64,000 nt of DNA from a bacterium (lineage in GTDB: Bacteria; JAJVIF01). Below are positions 9,141 to 18,630 of the stretch, one piece after another (the stretch's first letter is position 1; each line of letters begins with the position of its first letter). The notes beneath the pieces are model-generated. The model was not told the DNA's origin and made no database searches. It saw only the letters and a list, made by a program, of their open reading frames with translations. The stretch covers positions 492,063 through 556,062 of the forward strand of contig JAJVIF010000002.1 in the NCBI GenBank assembly GCA_022072165.1, in the 5' to 3' direction. Position numbers and translations under genes: made by a program.

Positions 9141-9550
9141 GGAGCCCACTCCTTCGTGCCGTGCAAGATCGGGGAACGCCGCCAGCTCGGAGGACGGTGT
9201 GGTTCTGCTCGATCGACCCGGCCCGCTGCGCCTTTGTCGGAGCTTGCCGGACTTCCCCGGCCCGAACCATCCTTACTGTCTGTCGTAGTCTTCTGGTTGT
9301 TGCCGATGAGAGCTTGTCGCTCTGAATCGGTGGCAATGCGCCAGGGACGACGAACGCGTCGGCTCGTGCCTGCTTCACCGTGCCAGCCGGTCGGTGAACC
9401 GGTCAGCCCTTGAAGGGGTCGAACCGCAACTAATATCCCCATGGGGGAAGAGTTATGACCTGAATCGACCATCGGAAACCCAACTTTTTTCGGGGTGACT
9501 CAAACTCTGGCACGCCCATACCCGGCGTCGGCACTGGTGACCAATCAGCA
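9141..9550. other. Non-coding interval upstream of the small XRE gene
   Basis: About 410 bases separate the XRE gene from the hairpin following tig. Open frames here are short and lack ribosome binding sites or recognisable products. The stretch near 9430-9500 is less GC-rich than its surroundings and may hold the promoter of the XRE gene. I see no repeat or RNA gene in it. Confidence 0.45.
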
Positions 9551-9574
9551 CGCCCCCAGCTGGGGCTGGGGGCG
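9551..9574 (-). terminator. Hairpin downstream of tig
   Basis: A perfect 10-bp GC-only-plus-A/T stem (9551-9560 with 9565-9574) and a 4-nt loop lie about 28 nt after the tig stop. There is no T-run behind it, so it may stabilise the mRNA end or act with Rho. Confidence 0.5.
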
Positions 9575-9601
9575 AGAGCTGCTGTTCACAGCCATCGGCG
9601 C

Positions 9602-11065
9602 TTAGCTCACCGACTCCTGCTCCGCCGGGGTGTCCGACAGCGCTTCCAGCTGCTCGGCGGTTTCCGTCGCGACCTGCATCAGGGCGGCCGCCAGTCCGCC
9701 AGAGGACTCGGCAGCGCTGGCCGGGGCCACCGCGACCTCTTCCACCTCCGACTCGGACATCATGATCCACCAGGCCTTGCTCCGGATCAGGCGGGTGAAG
9801 ATCCCCTCGAGGAACTGCCGGTCCTTGAAGAGCTTCTCGGTGTCTTCCTGGCTGAGGCCGGACTGCTGAGCCATCCCCATGACAGCCTGCGCCAGTTCAT
9901 CGTTGGTGACCTGTAGTCGCTCGCGCCGGGCGACCGCATCGGCGATGAAGTCGAGACGGGTGGAACGCTCGGCGGCTTCCCAGAAGCTGTTCTCGAACTG
10001 CTCCTTCAGCTCCGGATTTTCTTCCCACTGCGCTTCCAGATCGCGCCCTTCGGTCTTCGCCTGATAGAGCGTCTGGTTGCGAATCTCATCGTGCCGGCGC
10101 TCGACCGCCACCTGAGGGAGTTCGAAGGCGACTGTCGTCAGCAGGTGCGTCTGAATGGCATCCGACAGGTCCGATCGTCGCGAGGTCTCCAGATGCTGCT
10201 GCAGCTGTTCCTGGATACCCTGGCGCACTGCCTCGATGGACTCATACACCCCGAGCTTCTCTTTGATGAGGTCATCGGTGAGTTCCGGGAGCACCCGCGT
10301 TTCGAGCTTCTGAAGCTGGACCTTCAGCTTCAGCATGGTGTCTTCCGGGAAGGGAGGCTGCACGAAGTCCGCCGGGATCAGTTCGTGGGCTTCGGCTTCC
10401 TCACCCGGCTTCAGGCCGATGAGGTGGTCATCAAGGAAGGCGATCGTCCGCTCGCCCCCCCGGATCTGCACATCCAGTTCGTTGTCGAACAGCGGCTGGC
10501 GATTGGTCTCGACATCGGGATGCCAGGCCTGCATCCGGACGGTCGCCCAGTCGCCCGGCTCGGCAGCCCGGTCCTCGATGAGTGTCGCTTCCCCCAGCCG
10601 GACCCGGATGTTCTCCAGGGAGAGATCGACATCTTTGTCGGAGAGGGTCCGCTTGGGAATCCGGACGGCGATGCCCCGATAGACGAACTCGGGGAGTTCC
10701 GGGCGTTTGGAGAACTCGGCGGTGAAGCTCAGGGGCTCCCCATCCTTGTACTCCTCCATCAGATTGGCCGGATGCACATGCGGCATCGTGTAGGGCTCGA
10801 TCTCTTCTTCGCGCAGGACCTCATTGACGGCCTTCTCGATGGCCTTTTCCAGCGCATTGCCGATGTACCACTCGCGCCCGAAGCGCTTCTCAATCTGCGC
10901 CTCGACCAGCTTGCGGGGGGCTTTGCCCTTGCGGAACCCGGGGAGCTCCACATTGTCTTTAACTGAGTTGAAGACCTCGGTAAAGGCGGCCTGCACATCT
11001 TCTGGTGCGAGGGTGATCGCGACTTTTACCGCCAGGCCATCCAGATGCTCCACTGTCCGCTGCAT
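9602..11065 (-). CDS. tig: Trigger factor (ribosome-associated chaperone/prolyl isomerase)
   Basis: Trigger factor binds the ribosome exit and shields nascent chains. The 487-residue product shows the ribosome-binding signature (PGFRKGKAP, near residues 43-51), a central FKBP-type PPIase domain at about 160-250, and the long helical C-terminal chaperone domain. About 30 residues at the C-terminus, rich in Ala/Glu/Ser, exceed the usual 430-460. ATG 11065 is chosen because the protein then begins at the conserved first strand; a GGGGAGGGG element lies about 12 nt upstream. In many bacteria tig precedes clpP-clpX, but here a hairpin and unrelated genes follow. Confidence 0.94.
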   Translation of the reverse strand: MQRTVEHLDGLAVKVAITLAPEDVQAAFTEVFNSVKDNVELPGFRKGKAPRKLVEAQIEKRFGREWYIGNALEKAIEKAVNEVLREEEIEPYTMPHVHPANLMEEYKDGEPLSFTAEFSKRPELPEFVYRGIAVRIPKRTLSDKDVDLSLENIRVRLGEATLIEDRAAEPGDWATVRMQAWHPDVETNRQPLFDNELDVQIRGGERTIAFLDDHLIGLKPGEEAEAHELIPADFVQPPFPEDTMLKLKVQLQKLETRVLPELTDDLIKEKLGVYESIEAVRQGIQEQLQQHLETSRRSDLSDAIQTHLLTTVAFELPQVAVERRHDEIRNQTLYQAKTEGRDLEAQWEENPELKEQFENSFWEAAERSTRLDFIADAVARRERLQVTNDELAQAVMGMAQQSGLSQEDTEKLFKDRQFLEGIFTRLIRSKAWWIMMSESEVEEVAVAPASAAESSGGLAAALMQVATETAEQLEALSDTPAEQESVS

Positions 11066-11215
11066 GCGTACGTGCACCCCTCCCCGCTGCGGGGAATCCT
11101 TGGCAGAATGCGCCGATGAGCCCGTCAGGGGTCGGCGAAACACGGCAGAATCGGCCCTTCCCAGAGGGTCGGGCCGCAAGGGCATAGCCTATCACAGGCC
11201 ACTCTGACCAGCAGG

Positions 11216-12796
11216 CTACCGGGCGGTTGCGCTGGAACGTGTTTCCCGGATCACGGTCACCTTGATCTGCCCCGGATAGCCCCCCATCTCCTCGATCTTC
11301 CGTGCGATTTCCCGGGCCAGAGCGCTCGCCGCCAGATCGTCCAGATCCCGCGGATGAACCACAATCCGCAATTCCCGTCCCGCCTGGATCGCATAGCTCC
11401 GGGCGACCCCCTCGAAGCTGTTCGCCAGTTGCTCCAGCCGGGTCATCCGACGGACATAGTTGTCCAGTGTGTCCCCCCGGGCTCCAGGACGTCCGGCAGA
11501 AATGGCATCCGCCACCTGCGCCAGGATTGCCTCGATGTTCTTCTGCTCGACTTCCTCGTGGTGTGCCTCGATGGCGTGGACCAGCGCTGGCGGCGCATCG
11601 AAGCGGCGCATGATGTCGGCCCCGATGAGCGCGTGGGTCCCCTCGATCTCATGGTCCACCGCTTTGCCGATATCGTGGAAGAGTCCGGCCCGTTTCGCCA
11701 GCTGGACATCGGTGCCGAGTTCCTGTGCCAGATTCCCGGCCAGGAACGCGACCTCCACCGAGTGCTTGAGGATTTGCTGACCGTACGAAAAGCGGTATTT
11801 CAGGCGTCCGAGGAGCTTCAGCAGCTCCGGCTCGATGCTGCCGATGCCGGTGAGGGCCACCGCCTCCTGAGCCGCTTCAAGCATCGCTTCTTCAACTTCC
11901 GCCCGTGCCCGCTCGATTTCATCCTCGATGCGCCCCGGATGAATCCGGCCGTCATCCACCAGCGCCTGTAGAGAGCGGCGGGCGATTTCCCTTCTGACGG
12001 GATCGAAGCTGGAGATCACCACGACCTCCGGGGTGTCGTCGATATTGACGGTCACGCCGGTGATCTGCTCGAAGGACCGGATGTTGCGCCCCTCCCGCCC
12101 GATGACCCGCCCCTTGAGGTCGTCTGACGGGAGTTGCACGATGCCGATGGTGGTTTCTGCCGTGTGGTCCAGCGCGCAGCGCTGGATGGCATGGGAGAGG
12201 ATGCGTCGCGCTCGCTGATCTGCTTCCTCTTTGTACTGCTGCTCGTGCCGCTGCACCCGCTTGCCATATTCCCGGGTCAGATCTTCTTCCAGCCGACGCA
12301 GGAGGATGACCTGCGCCTCATCCCGGCTCATCTGCCCGACCCGCTCGAGTTCTTTTTCTTGCAGACGGCTGGCATCGGCGAGCTGGGCTTCGGCGTCTCG
12401 CTGCTGCCGCTCTCGCTGTTCGATTTCCCGATCCCGGGCGGTGACGGCGGTCTCGCGTTCGAGCAGCTGCGTTTCCCGGCTTCGCAGACGCTGCTCTTCT
12501 TCAAGGAGCTCATGGCGACGGGCCTTTTCTTCGGCCTCGGCTTCGCGGCGCCGGGCCTCCGCCTGGCGCTCGCCTTCTAACACTGCATTTTTCGCCAGCG
12601 TTTCGGCCTTCGCCTGCGCTACCCGGACAATGGACTCAGCCTTCTCATTGGCCGACTGAATCCGGGTGACTTCCTGCTGTTTGCGAAACCACATCCCGAG
12701 GATGAGGCCAATCGCAAACGCCATGATGGCCGCGCCGAACACCAGGATCAGCGCCTGCACACCCTGGGGTGATGCCTGAGCAATAACGTGCAGCAT
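11216..12796 (-). CDS. rny: Ribonuclease Y
   Basis: RNase Y is the membrane-bound endonuclease that starts mRNA decay in bacteria lacking RNase E. The 526-residue protein has an N-terminal membrane helix (about residues 16-36), a long charged coiled coil to about 190, a KH RNA-binding domain with GRVIGREGRNIR near 215-226, and an HD domain with FHDIGKAVDHE near 365-375. Length and order match the family exactly. No Shine-Dalgarno precedes ATG 12796; a TACACT box lies roughly 50 nt upstream on the same strand. It probably acts at the inner face of the cytoplasmic membrane. Confidence 0.96.
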   Translation of the reverse strand: MLHVIAQASPQGVQALILVFGAAIMAFAIGLILGMWFRKQQEVTRIQSANEKAESIVRVAQAKAETLAKNAVLEGERQAEARRREAEAEEKARRHELLEEEQRLRSRETQLLERETAVTARDREIEQRERQQRDAEAQLADASRLQEKELERVGQMSRDEAQVILLRRLEEDLTREYGKRVQRHEQQYKEEADQRARRILSHAIQRCALDHTAETTIGIVQLPSDDLKGRVIGREGRNIRSFEQITGVTVNIDDTPEVVVISSFDPVRREIARRSLQALVDDGRIHPGRIEDEIERARAEVEEAMLEAAQEAVALTGIGSIEPELLKLLGRLKYRFSYGQQILKHSVEVAFLAGNLAQELGTDVQLAKRAGLFHDIGKAVDHEIEGTHALIGADIMRRFDAPPALVHAIEAHHEEVEQKNIEAILAQVADAISAGRPGARGDTLDNYVRRMTRLEQLANSFEGVARSYAIQAGRELRIVVHPRDLDDLAASALAREIARKIEEMGGYPGQIKVTVIRETRSSATAR

Positions 12797-12909
12797 GTAT
12801 GGCAGCCTGCCTGTTCGAGGATGCGAACGGAAGGGGTCTGGGGAAGTAGTGTAACCGGGGCGGTCTCTCCACTTCAGTCACCAGTTCTATCAGGAACCGG
12901 GAGTGGGAG

Positions 12910-12915
12910 TATCCT
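12910..12915 (+). promoter_or_regulatory. Probable leaderless -10 box of the SRPBCC gene
   Basis: TATCCT ends 6 nt before ATG 12922 and there is no ribosome binding site. It fits the leaderless pattern seen repeatedly in this window. Confidence 0.6.
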
Positions 12916-12921
12916 GCTGCC

Positions 12922-13428
12922 ATGCGCGAGATTCGCACCCACCTGGAGATCCCCGCACCGCCATCGGCGGTCTGGGCGGTCCTGACCGACTTTCCATCCT
13001 TTGCTCGCTGGAACCCCCTGATTCCGCACTTGGAGGGGGAACCGGCGGTGAATGCCGTGCTCTCCATGATGGTGAAAACACCCGAAGGAAAGACCATGAC
13101 CTTTCGGCCACGGGTGCTGGTCTGCCGGGAGAACAAGGAACTGCGCTGGATCGGAACGTTCCTCATGGCCGCCATCTTTGCGGGGGAGCATTTTTTCGAG
13201 CTGGAGCCGGCGTCGCAGGGTCGCATCACCCGCCTGACTCACGGCGAAATCTTCACCGGACTGGTACCGGATTACTTCTCATCGGGTGCGTTTTACGAGG
13301 GGGTCGAGGCGGGGTTCAAAAAGATGAACCAGGCATTGCAGGACGAGGTGGTGAGTCGCGGATTCCCGGAAGTAGTGCCGGAAGCGTTGCCCTCCGGCCA
13401 GACACGACTGGGAGCGATCCTGCGGTAA
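12922..13428 (+). CDS. SRPBCC-fold (polyketide cyclase/START-like) protein
   Basis: The 168-residue protein has the layout of SRPBCC ligand-binding proteins: the opening strand (EIRTHLEIPAPPSAVW), the DFPSFARWNPLIP helix-turn typical of the family near residues 25-40, a central run of beta strands, and a long C-terminal helix containing FKKMNQALQ. The fold forms a deep hydrophobic cavity for lipids or aromatic ligands; the ligand here is unknown. It is divergent from rny and convergent with rmuC. Confidence 0.85.
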   Translation: MREIRTHLEIPAPPSAVWAVLTDFPSFARWNPLIPHLEGEPAVNAVLSMMVKTPEGKTMTFRPRVLVCRENKELRWIGTFLMAAIFAGEHFFELEPASQGRITRLTHGEIFTGLVPDYFSSGAFYEGVEAGFKKMNQALQDEVVSRGFPEVVPEALPSGQTRLGAILR

Positions 13429-13520
13429 GTGCAGGCGCGTTATTGATTGGAGCGCACTTCGGCTGCCCGGGCGACTCGGACGCCACCATTCCCGAATGCG
13501 AACAGCCGGTAGTCGGGAGA

Positions 13521-15161
13521 CTACGACGTCAATTCAGACAGCCCGCTCTCTTCCGCCAGCGCAGCCAGCGCGACACCTTCTACCGCAATCGTCAGGGGCT
13601 TCTCCAACCGGACTCCCAGGGTCTCCAGCTTCCGCGCCTGCGTCAGTACCCGACTCTCGAAGGAGCCCGCCATCGTGCGGTAGGTCTCCTGGAGTCGTTC
13701 GATCTGCCGATTGAGCTTTTCGAAGTGCTCCACAAATGTCCCCAGACGCTTCGCCAGTTCCTCCGCATATGCCAGGATCTGCCGCGCATTGGCATCTGCC
13801 TGTTGCTGACGCCAGCCCAGGGCGATGACATGCAACAGCGCCATCAGGGAGGCCGGTGTCACGAGGAGGACCCGGCTCGCCAGCGACTGCTCCATCAGCT
13901 CGGGGCGATGCTCGATAGCCGCGGCGAGGAAGGTGTCGTTCGGGACAAACATCACCACGAAATCAGCCGCCGACGGCAACAGGCTCTGATACTCCTTCGA
14001 CTGCAGCACTCTGACATGCTGCTGTACCGCATCCGCATGACGTTTTAGGGACGCCTGACGCTCTGCTTCGGTCGTGGCTTCCACTGCGTCGTAGTACCCC
14101 GCGAACGGGACTTTGGCGTCGATGACCACTTCGCGCTGCCCTGGAAGCCGGACAATGCAGTCGGGTCGGAGCTTCGTCCCCTCATCGGTCTCGAGGGTTT
14201 CCTGGAGCGAAAAGTGAATGCCCTGTGTGAGGCCCGACAGTTCGAGAATGCGCTCCAAAACAACCTCACCCCAGCGTCCCCGCGCCCTGGAGGACTTCAG
14301 CGCTTCTGTCAGTCGGCGCGTTTCCTGACTCAGTTCGCTGTGGACCTGCCCGAGCCTTTCCAGGTCCGACTTCACCCGGCCGACTTCTTCCACCCGCCGT
14401 CGCTCCAGCTCATGAGTCTCTTCCTGGAGCTTCGCCAGCGACTTGTGTACCGGATCGATCAGACTGGCAAGTTGCGTGGTCTGCTCACCGAAGCGCTGCG
14501 ATGCCAGTTCCTGTTGCGCTTTGAGTCGCTCCTCGGCCTGCACCAGAAAGCGCTGCGATGTCTCATCCAGCGCGGACGCCGCGAGGGCGGCAAAGGCATC
14601 TTTGAGTGACTGCTGTGCTTCTCCCAGGAAGGTTTCAAGTTGCGACTTCTGCTCCAGCAGGGCGGCGTATTGCGCCTCGACTCCCACCTGACTCGCCTTC
14701 AGATCAGCGAGGGCTGCGGTCTGGTCATCGCACTGGCGCTGCTGCGACAGCAGTCGCTGCTCAAGCACTGCGATCTGCTCGAGCTTTTCCTGGAGCACCG
14801 CTGTGGTGGTCGCCAATTCCTGTGCGGTGTGCTGTGAGTGCTCGAGCAGTCTGGAGAGCTCAGCCTTGTCGGCGCGTGCATCGGCGGTGAGCTGCGATTT
14901 CTCCCGCTCCAGTCCGGCAAGATGCCCTTCCAGAGAGGCCAGTCGCTCCCGGCTCTGCCCCGCCTGCAACGCGGCTGCATCACGCTCACGCAGTGCTGTG
15001 GCCAGCTCGGATTTCAACTGCTCTGCCTGGCGCTGACGCTCTGCTTCCTGCGCCTGGAACACGGCGGCAGCGCTGGCGAGGTGCTGGGTCCGCCACTGAT
15101 ACAACAATGCCACGCTGACCCCGCCCAGCACGACTCCCACCGCGAGCGCGACCCAATCCAT
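13521..15161 (-). CDS. rmuC: DNA recombination protein RmuC homolog
   Basis: RmuC proteins limit recombination between inverted repeats and carry a PD-(D/E)XK-like nuclease core. The 546-residue product has an N-terminal membrane helix (residues 3-22), a long coiled coil of about 230 residues, then the conserved core with RGRWGE, a strand containing LRPDCIV, and VVIDAKVPFAGYYDA, where Asp and Lys match the nuclease signature. ATG 15161 has an AGGAGGT Shine-Dalgarno about 9 nt upstream, which fixes the start. The adjacent gene on the other strand is a divergent acetyltransferase. Confidence 0.93.
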   Translation of the reverse strand: MDWVALAVGVVLGGVSVALLYQWRTQHLASAAAVFQAQEAERQRQAEQLKSELATALRERDAAALQAGQSRERLASLEGHLAGLEREKSQLTADARADKAELSRLLEHSQHTAQELATTTAVLQEKLEQIAVLEQRLLSQQRQCDDQTAALADLKASQVGVEAQYAALLEQKSQLETFLGEAQQSLKDAFAALAASALDETSQRFLVQAEERLKAQQELASQRFGEQTTQLASLIDPVHKSLAKLQEETHELERRRVEEVGRVKSDLERLGQVHSELSQETRRLTEALKSSRARGRWGEVVLERILELSGLTQGIHFSLQETLETDEGTKLRPDCIVRLPGQREVVIDAKVPFAGYYDAVEATTEAERQASLKRHADAVQQHVRVLQSKEYQSLLPSAADFVVMFVPNDTFLAAAIEHRPELMEQSLASRVLLVTPASLMALLHVIALGWRQQQADANARQILAYAEELAKRLGTFVEHFEKLNRQIERLQETYRTMAGSFESRVLTQARKLETLGVRLEKPLTIAVEGVALAALAEESGLSELTS

Positions 15162-15239
15162 CTGGTTTGACCTCCTTGAGGCTGGCGGTCTCCGATCTGA
15201 GGCGAAAGTAGCACGCGGCCACAAACCGACGCGCTCTGC

Positions 15240-15245
15240 TATTGT
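15240..15245 (+). promoter_or_regulatory. Probable leaderless -10 box of the acetyltransferase gene
   Basis: TATTGT lies 7 nt before ATG 15253, with no Shine-Dalgarno between them. Confidence 0.6.
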
Positions 15246-15252
15246 CGCTCTT

Positions 15253-16491
15253 ATGCAGATTCGAGCCGTCACTTCCAACGACACCGATGCCGTCCATGGG
15301 ATCTGGCGCGAGGCCGGCTGGGCCTTGCCGGGAAGAGAGCAGGAGCACCGGGAGATGGTGCAGATCTTCCTCGAGTCTGGACGCGGACTGGTGGCGGAGC
15401 TCGACGATCAGCCGGTCGCGATGGCGGTCACGCAGCCCGCCACCATGCGCTATCTCTCGGAGTCAATTCCCGTCTCGATCGTCGCGGCCGTGAACACCAG
15501 CCAGCGGGTGCGCCGACGCGGTCTCGCGGGGCGACTCACCTCACAACAGCTCGCCGCGGAAGCCGAAGACGGCATCCCCGCAGCGCTCCTGGGAATGTTC
15601 GACCAGGGCTTTTATAACCGCCTCGGTTTTGGATCCGGACCGCCCACCTACTTCGTCGGCTTCGACCCCCGGTCGCTTAAGGGACCACTGGAATGCCGCA
15701 TCCCCCGTCGGCTCGGGATCAGCGACTACGAAGCGATCTGGCAGGCGCGGTCACGACGCTATCCGCATCACGGGATGCTGATCCCGACCCACCCGACATA
15801 CCAGAAGGCTGGAATGCTCGAGTCGGAGGACGGCACGGGGCTGGGATATTTCGATGGCCCCGATGGCACCCTGTCGCATGGTTTCTGGCTGGAGCCGCGC
15901 GAACAGGAGTTTGGGCCGTATCACATCGACTTCTTCTTCTACGAAACACCAGCGCAGTTCCGGGAGTTGCTGGGACTGTTGCAGACTTTCAGCGACCAGG
16001 TCTACACCTTCACCGCTCCCGAGCCCGCGCTGGTGCAGTGGCAGGACCTGCTCAATGAGCCTTTTCGGCGGAGTCGCATCGCCCGGGGAAGCAAGCATCA
16101 GACGGAAGGGAAGTATTTCGCCTGGTGGCAGGTGCGACTGCTGGATCTGCCGCTCGCACTGGCATCGACCCACCTGCCCGGTCCGCCGGTGACCTTCCAG
16201 CTGGACCTCAGCGACCCCGTTAGGGCGCTTTTGCCGGACGACTCGCGCTGGCGCGGTTGCGGCGGGAGTTACATCGTGACGCTGGGGCCGGAGTCCTCGG
16301 CGATCCGGGGCGAGCGGGCGGACCTCCCGGTACTACGAGCCTCGGTGAATGCTTTCTCCCGTCTCTGGCTGGGTGCCCGGAGCGCGCCGGAACTCGCCCT
16401 CACCGATGACCTGACCGGTCCACCAGCACTGATCCAGCAACTGGCCATCAGCGCGCTGCTGCCGCGACCGAATCCCGACTGGGCGTTCTAG
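15253..16491 (+). CDS. Eis-like GNAT N-acetyltransferase
   Basis: The 412-residue product matches the three-part design of Eis-type acetyltransferases. It has an N-terminal GNAT domain with the acetyl-CoA loop QRVRRRGLAGRL near residues 85-96, a second degenerate GNAT domain in the middle, and a C-terminal sterol-carrier-like domain (about 290-410). Eis of mycobacteria acetylates aminoglycosides and other amines and forms hexamers; the substrate here cannot be told. FYNRLGFG near residue 120 is the typical strand after the catalytic helix. It is followed by a strong terminator shared with dnaK. Confidence 0.88.
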   Translation: MQIRAVTSNDTDAVHGIWREAGWALPGREQEHREMVQIFLESGRGLVAELDDQPVAMAVTQPATMRYLSESIPVSIVAAVNTSQRVRRRGLAGRLTSQQLAAEAEDGIPAALLGMFDQGFYNRLGFGSGPPTYFVGFDPRSLKGPLECRIPRRLGISDYEAIWQARSRRYPHHGMLIPTHPTYQKAGMLESEDGTGLGYFDGPDGTLSHGFWLEPREQEFGPYHIDFFFYETPAQFRELLGLLQTFSDQVYTFTAPEPALVQWQDLLNEPFRRSRIARGSKHQTEGKYFAWWQVRLLDLPLALASTHLPGPPVTFQLDLSDPVRALLPDDSRWRGCGGSYIVTLGPESSAIRGERADLPVLRASVNAFSRLWLGARSAPELALTDDLTGPPALIQQLAISALLPRPNPDWAF

Positions 16492-16518
16492 CCCCATCCC
16501 CAGCGACTTCCCCAAAGC

Positions 16519-16556
16519 ACGACCGCCAGCCGGTGAAGGCTGGCGGTCGTGTTATT
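16519..16556. terminator. Bidirectional-type terminator between the acetyltransferase and dnaK
   Basis: A perfect 13-bp stem (16519-16531 with 16538-16550) with a 6-nt loop is followed on the plus strand by GTTATT. It sits between two convergent genes and can serve both. Confidence 0.85.
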
Positions 16557-16578
16557 GAAGAGTGCTGACGACGGCCGA

Positions 16579-18369
16579 TTAGACGTCGATATCGCTCAGC
16601 AGCATCAGGAGCTTGTCGGACAGCACATCGATCTGGCTGTCGTTCCACTCCGTCATCGCTTCCTCGAGGTTGGAGATCACCTGCTCCACTTCCTCGCGCT
16701 TGACGGCATCGATGCGGTCGCCCTTGGACATCAGCAGGTTCTTGGCATCCTGGATGTAGAACTCCGCCTCGATCATGGCCGATGACTTCTCGCGCTTGGC
16801 GCCAGCCGGCACCGGCACGCGGGCCGGCTCGCTCATGTCGGCGACATCGTCGTCCATCCGGTCGCCACTGGACATGCTGGCCATGCTCTTGCGGGACTGC
16901 TCGATGTCCTCGGAGGACATCCGGTCCTTCGACTGCTTGATGGTGATGTTTTCCTTCGCCCCGGTCTCGCGGTCGATGGCCGTGACATTCACGATACCGT
17001 TGACGTCGTAGTCGAACACGACCTCCACTACGGCCTCGCCTTTGGACTTGGCGGAAAGTCCGGTCAGGACAAACTCACCCAGGCTCTTGTTGCGGCTCGC
17101 CTTCTTGTGGCTGCCCTGCAGGACATGGATGGTGGCCTCCTGCTGGTAGTCAGTGGTGGTGACATACCGGCGCTTCTGCGAGCAGGGGATCGGCGTGTTG
17201 GAGTAGATGATCGGGCTAAAGCGGTCGCCGATGACCTCGATGCCGAGGGTGTATGGCGCGACGTCCACCACCACGATGTTGTCGAGCTGCCCCTGCTTGA
17301 CACCCGCCTGCACCGCGGCTCCCATGGCCACGCACTCTTCCGGATGGATGTCGCTCATGGGGTCCTTGCCCAGGACCTCGCGGACAAACTTCTTGATGGA
17401 CGGGATACGGGTGGTACCACCGACCAGGATCACAGCATCCAGCTGATCCGTGGAAAGCTTGGCGCTGGCCAGCGCTTCTTCCACCGGCTCGCGGGTGGCA
17501 TCCACCAGATGGCGGGTCATCTGCTCGAACTGCGCACGGCTCAGGTTCAGGTCGAGGTGCTTGGGGTCATCCCCGGTCGAGTAGAGGAACGGAATGTTGA
17601 TGTTCGTCTCAAGGAGGGTGGAGAGGTCGATCTTCGCCTTTTCCGCCGCCTCGCGCAGGCGCTGCCGGATAGAGAGCTTCAGGCGATCGTCATCGATCTC
17701 CCGCAGATCAATCCCTTCCTTCTGCTTGAAGGTGTCAAAGAGCCAGTCCATCAGCACGGCATCGTAGTCATCACCACCGAGGTAGTTGTTGCCGCTGGTG
17801 GCCAGGACCTTGAAGGCCCCCTCGACCATCTTGATGATGGACACGTCGAACGTGCCACCACCAAAGTCGTAGACCAGAATCGTGGCGGTGTCGCCCTGAC
17901 GCTCGAATCCATAGGCGAGGGCGGCGGCGGTCGGTTCATTGATGATCCGCTCGACCTTCAGGCCCGCGATTTCCCCGGCGTCTTTGGTCGCCTGGCGCTG
18001 GGCATCGGTGAAGTACGCCGGCACCGTAATGACCGCTTCGGTGACTTCCTTGCCGAAGAAGGCTTCCGCATCCTTCTTCAGCTTGGAGAGGATCATGGCG
18101 CTGACTTCCTGGGGGGTGTATTCCTTCCCCACCAGCGTGACGCGCTGATCGGTCCCCATGATGCGCTTAATGGACTGGATGGTCCGGTCGGGATGCGCGA
18201 CTGCCTGGTTCTTGGCGGTTTCCCCCACCAGCAATTCCCCGGTTTCGGAGAAGCCGACGACGGACGGGGTGATCGTTTTGCCCCGTTCATTGAGGACCAG
18301 GGTAGGCACGCCATCTTTCATGGCTGCAATCAGGGAGGTTGAGGTCCCCAGGTCAATACCGACGATCAT
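16579..18369 (-). CDS. dnaK: Hsp70 chaperone (DnaK family)
   Basis: The 596-residue product is a complete Hsp70. The ATPase domain has the phosphate-1 loop GIDLGTSTS at residues 4-12, the DFGGGTFDVS loop near 185-194 and an adenosine motif VGGTTRIPSI near 330. The linker and substrate-binding domain follow, and the lid ends without the Gly-rich EEVD-like tail of canonical DnaK. The STS instead of TTN in the first loop is also slightly off consensus, so a specialised paralog is possible. ATG 18369 has GAGGAGC about 8 nt upstream. No grpE or dnaJ is adjacent. Confidence 0.92.
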   Translation of the reverse strand: MIVGIDLGTSTSLIAAMKDGVPTLVLNERGKTITPSVVGFSETGELLVGETAKNQAVAHPDRTIQSIKRIMGTDQRVTLVGKEYTPQEVSAMILSKLKKDAEAFFGKEVTEAVITVPAYFTDAQRQATKDAGEIAGLKVERIINEPTAAALAYGFERQGDTATILVYDFGGGTFDVSIIKMVEGAFKVLATSGNNYLGGDDYDAVLMDWLFDTFKQKEGIDLREIDDDRLKLSIRQRLREAAEKAKIDLSTLLETNINIPFLYSTGDDPKHLDLNLSRAQFEQMTRHLVDATREPVEEALASAKLSTDQLDAVILVGGTTRIPSIKKFVREVLGKDPMSDIHPEECVAMGAAVQAGVKQGQLDNIVVVDVAPYTLGIEVIGDRFSPIIYSNTPIPCSQKRRYVTTTDYQQEATIHVLQGSHKKASRNKSLGEFVLTGLSAKSKGEAVVEVVFDYDVNGIVNVTAIDRETGAKENITIKQSKDRMSSEDIEQSRKSMASMSSGDRMDDDVADMSEPARVPVPAGAKREKSSAMIEAEFYIQDAKNLLMSKGDRIDAVKREEVEQVISNLEEAMTEWNDSQIDVLSDKLLMLLSDIDV

Positions 18370-18526
18370 CCGTCTTCGCTCCTCGCGCCCCAGCGCTCGA
18401 TTGGTAGGTCCAACTGACACCCCCTACGGGGAGCCGCATGACGGCTCAACCTGTGAGGGGTCGGTCCGCTGTCACAGCCCATCAGGCCCCGGAGATCCGG
18501 GACTGGCAGACGGGACAGGGATTAGA

Positions 18527-18532
18527 AGTATA
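18527..18532 (-). promoter_or_regulatory. Candidate promoter -10 box upstream of dnaK
   Basis: On the minus strand TATACT lies about 158 nt upstream of the dnaK start, which would give a leader with several small hairpins (for example around 18431-18447). I see no CIRCE element and no clear -35 box. Confidence 0.4.
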
Positions 18533-18630
18533 GCACCGGCTTAATGTTCCGCACTCACCCCACCAAATTCAGGGCCATGTCGCACTCAGGAAAACTCAGG
18601 GCTGGCCAGCCAGGAACGTTCGGGATGCCC

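Noticed and set aside
17107-18342. Long open frame opposite dnaK
   Set aside because: Antisense shadow of a well-conserved Hsp70 gene, with no recognisable product.
18370-18540. CIRCE heat-shock element upstream of dnaK
   Set aside because: The small hairpins there do not match the TTAGCACTC-N9-GAGTGCTAA consensus.
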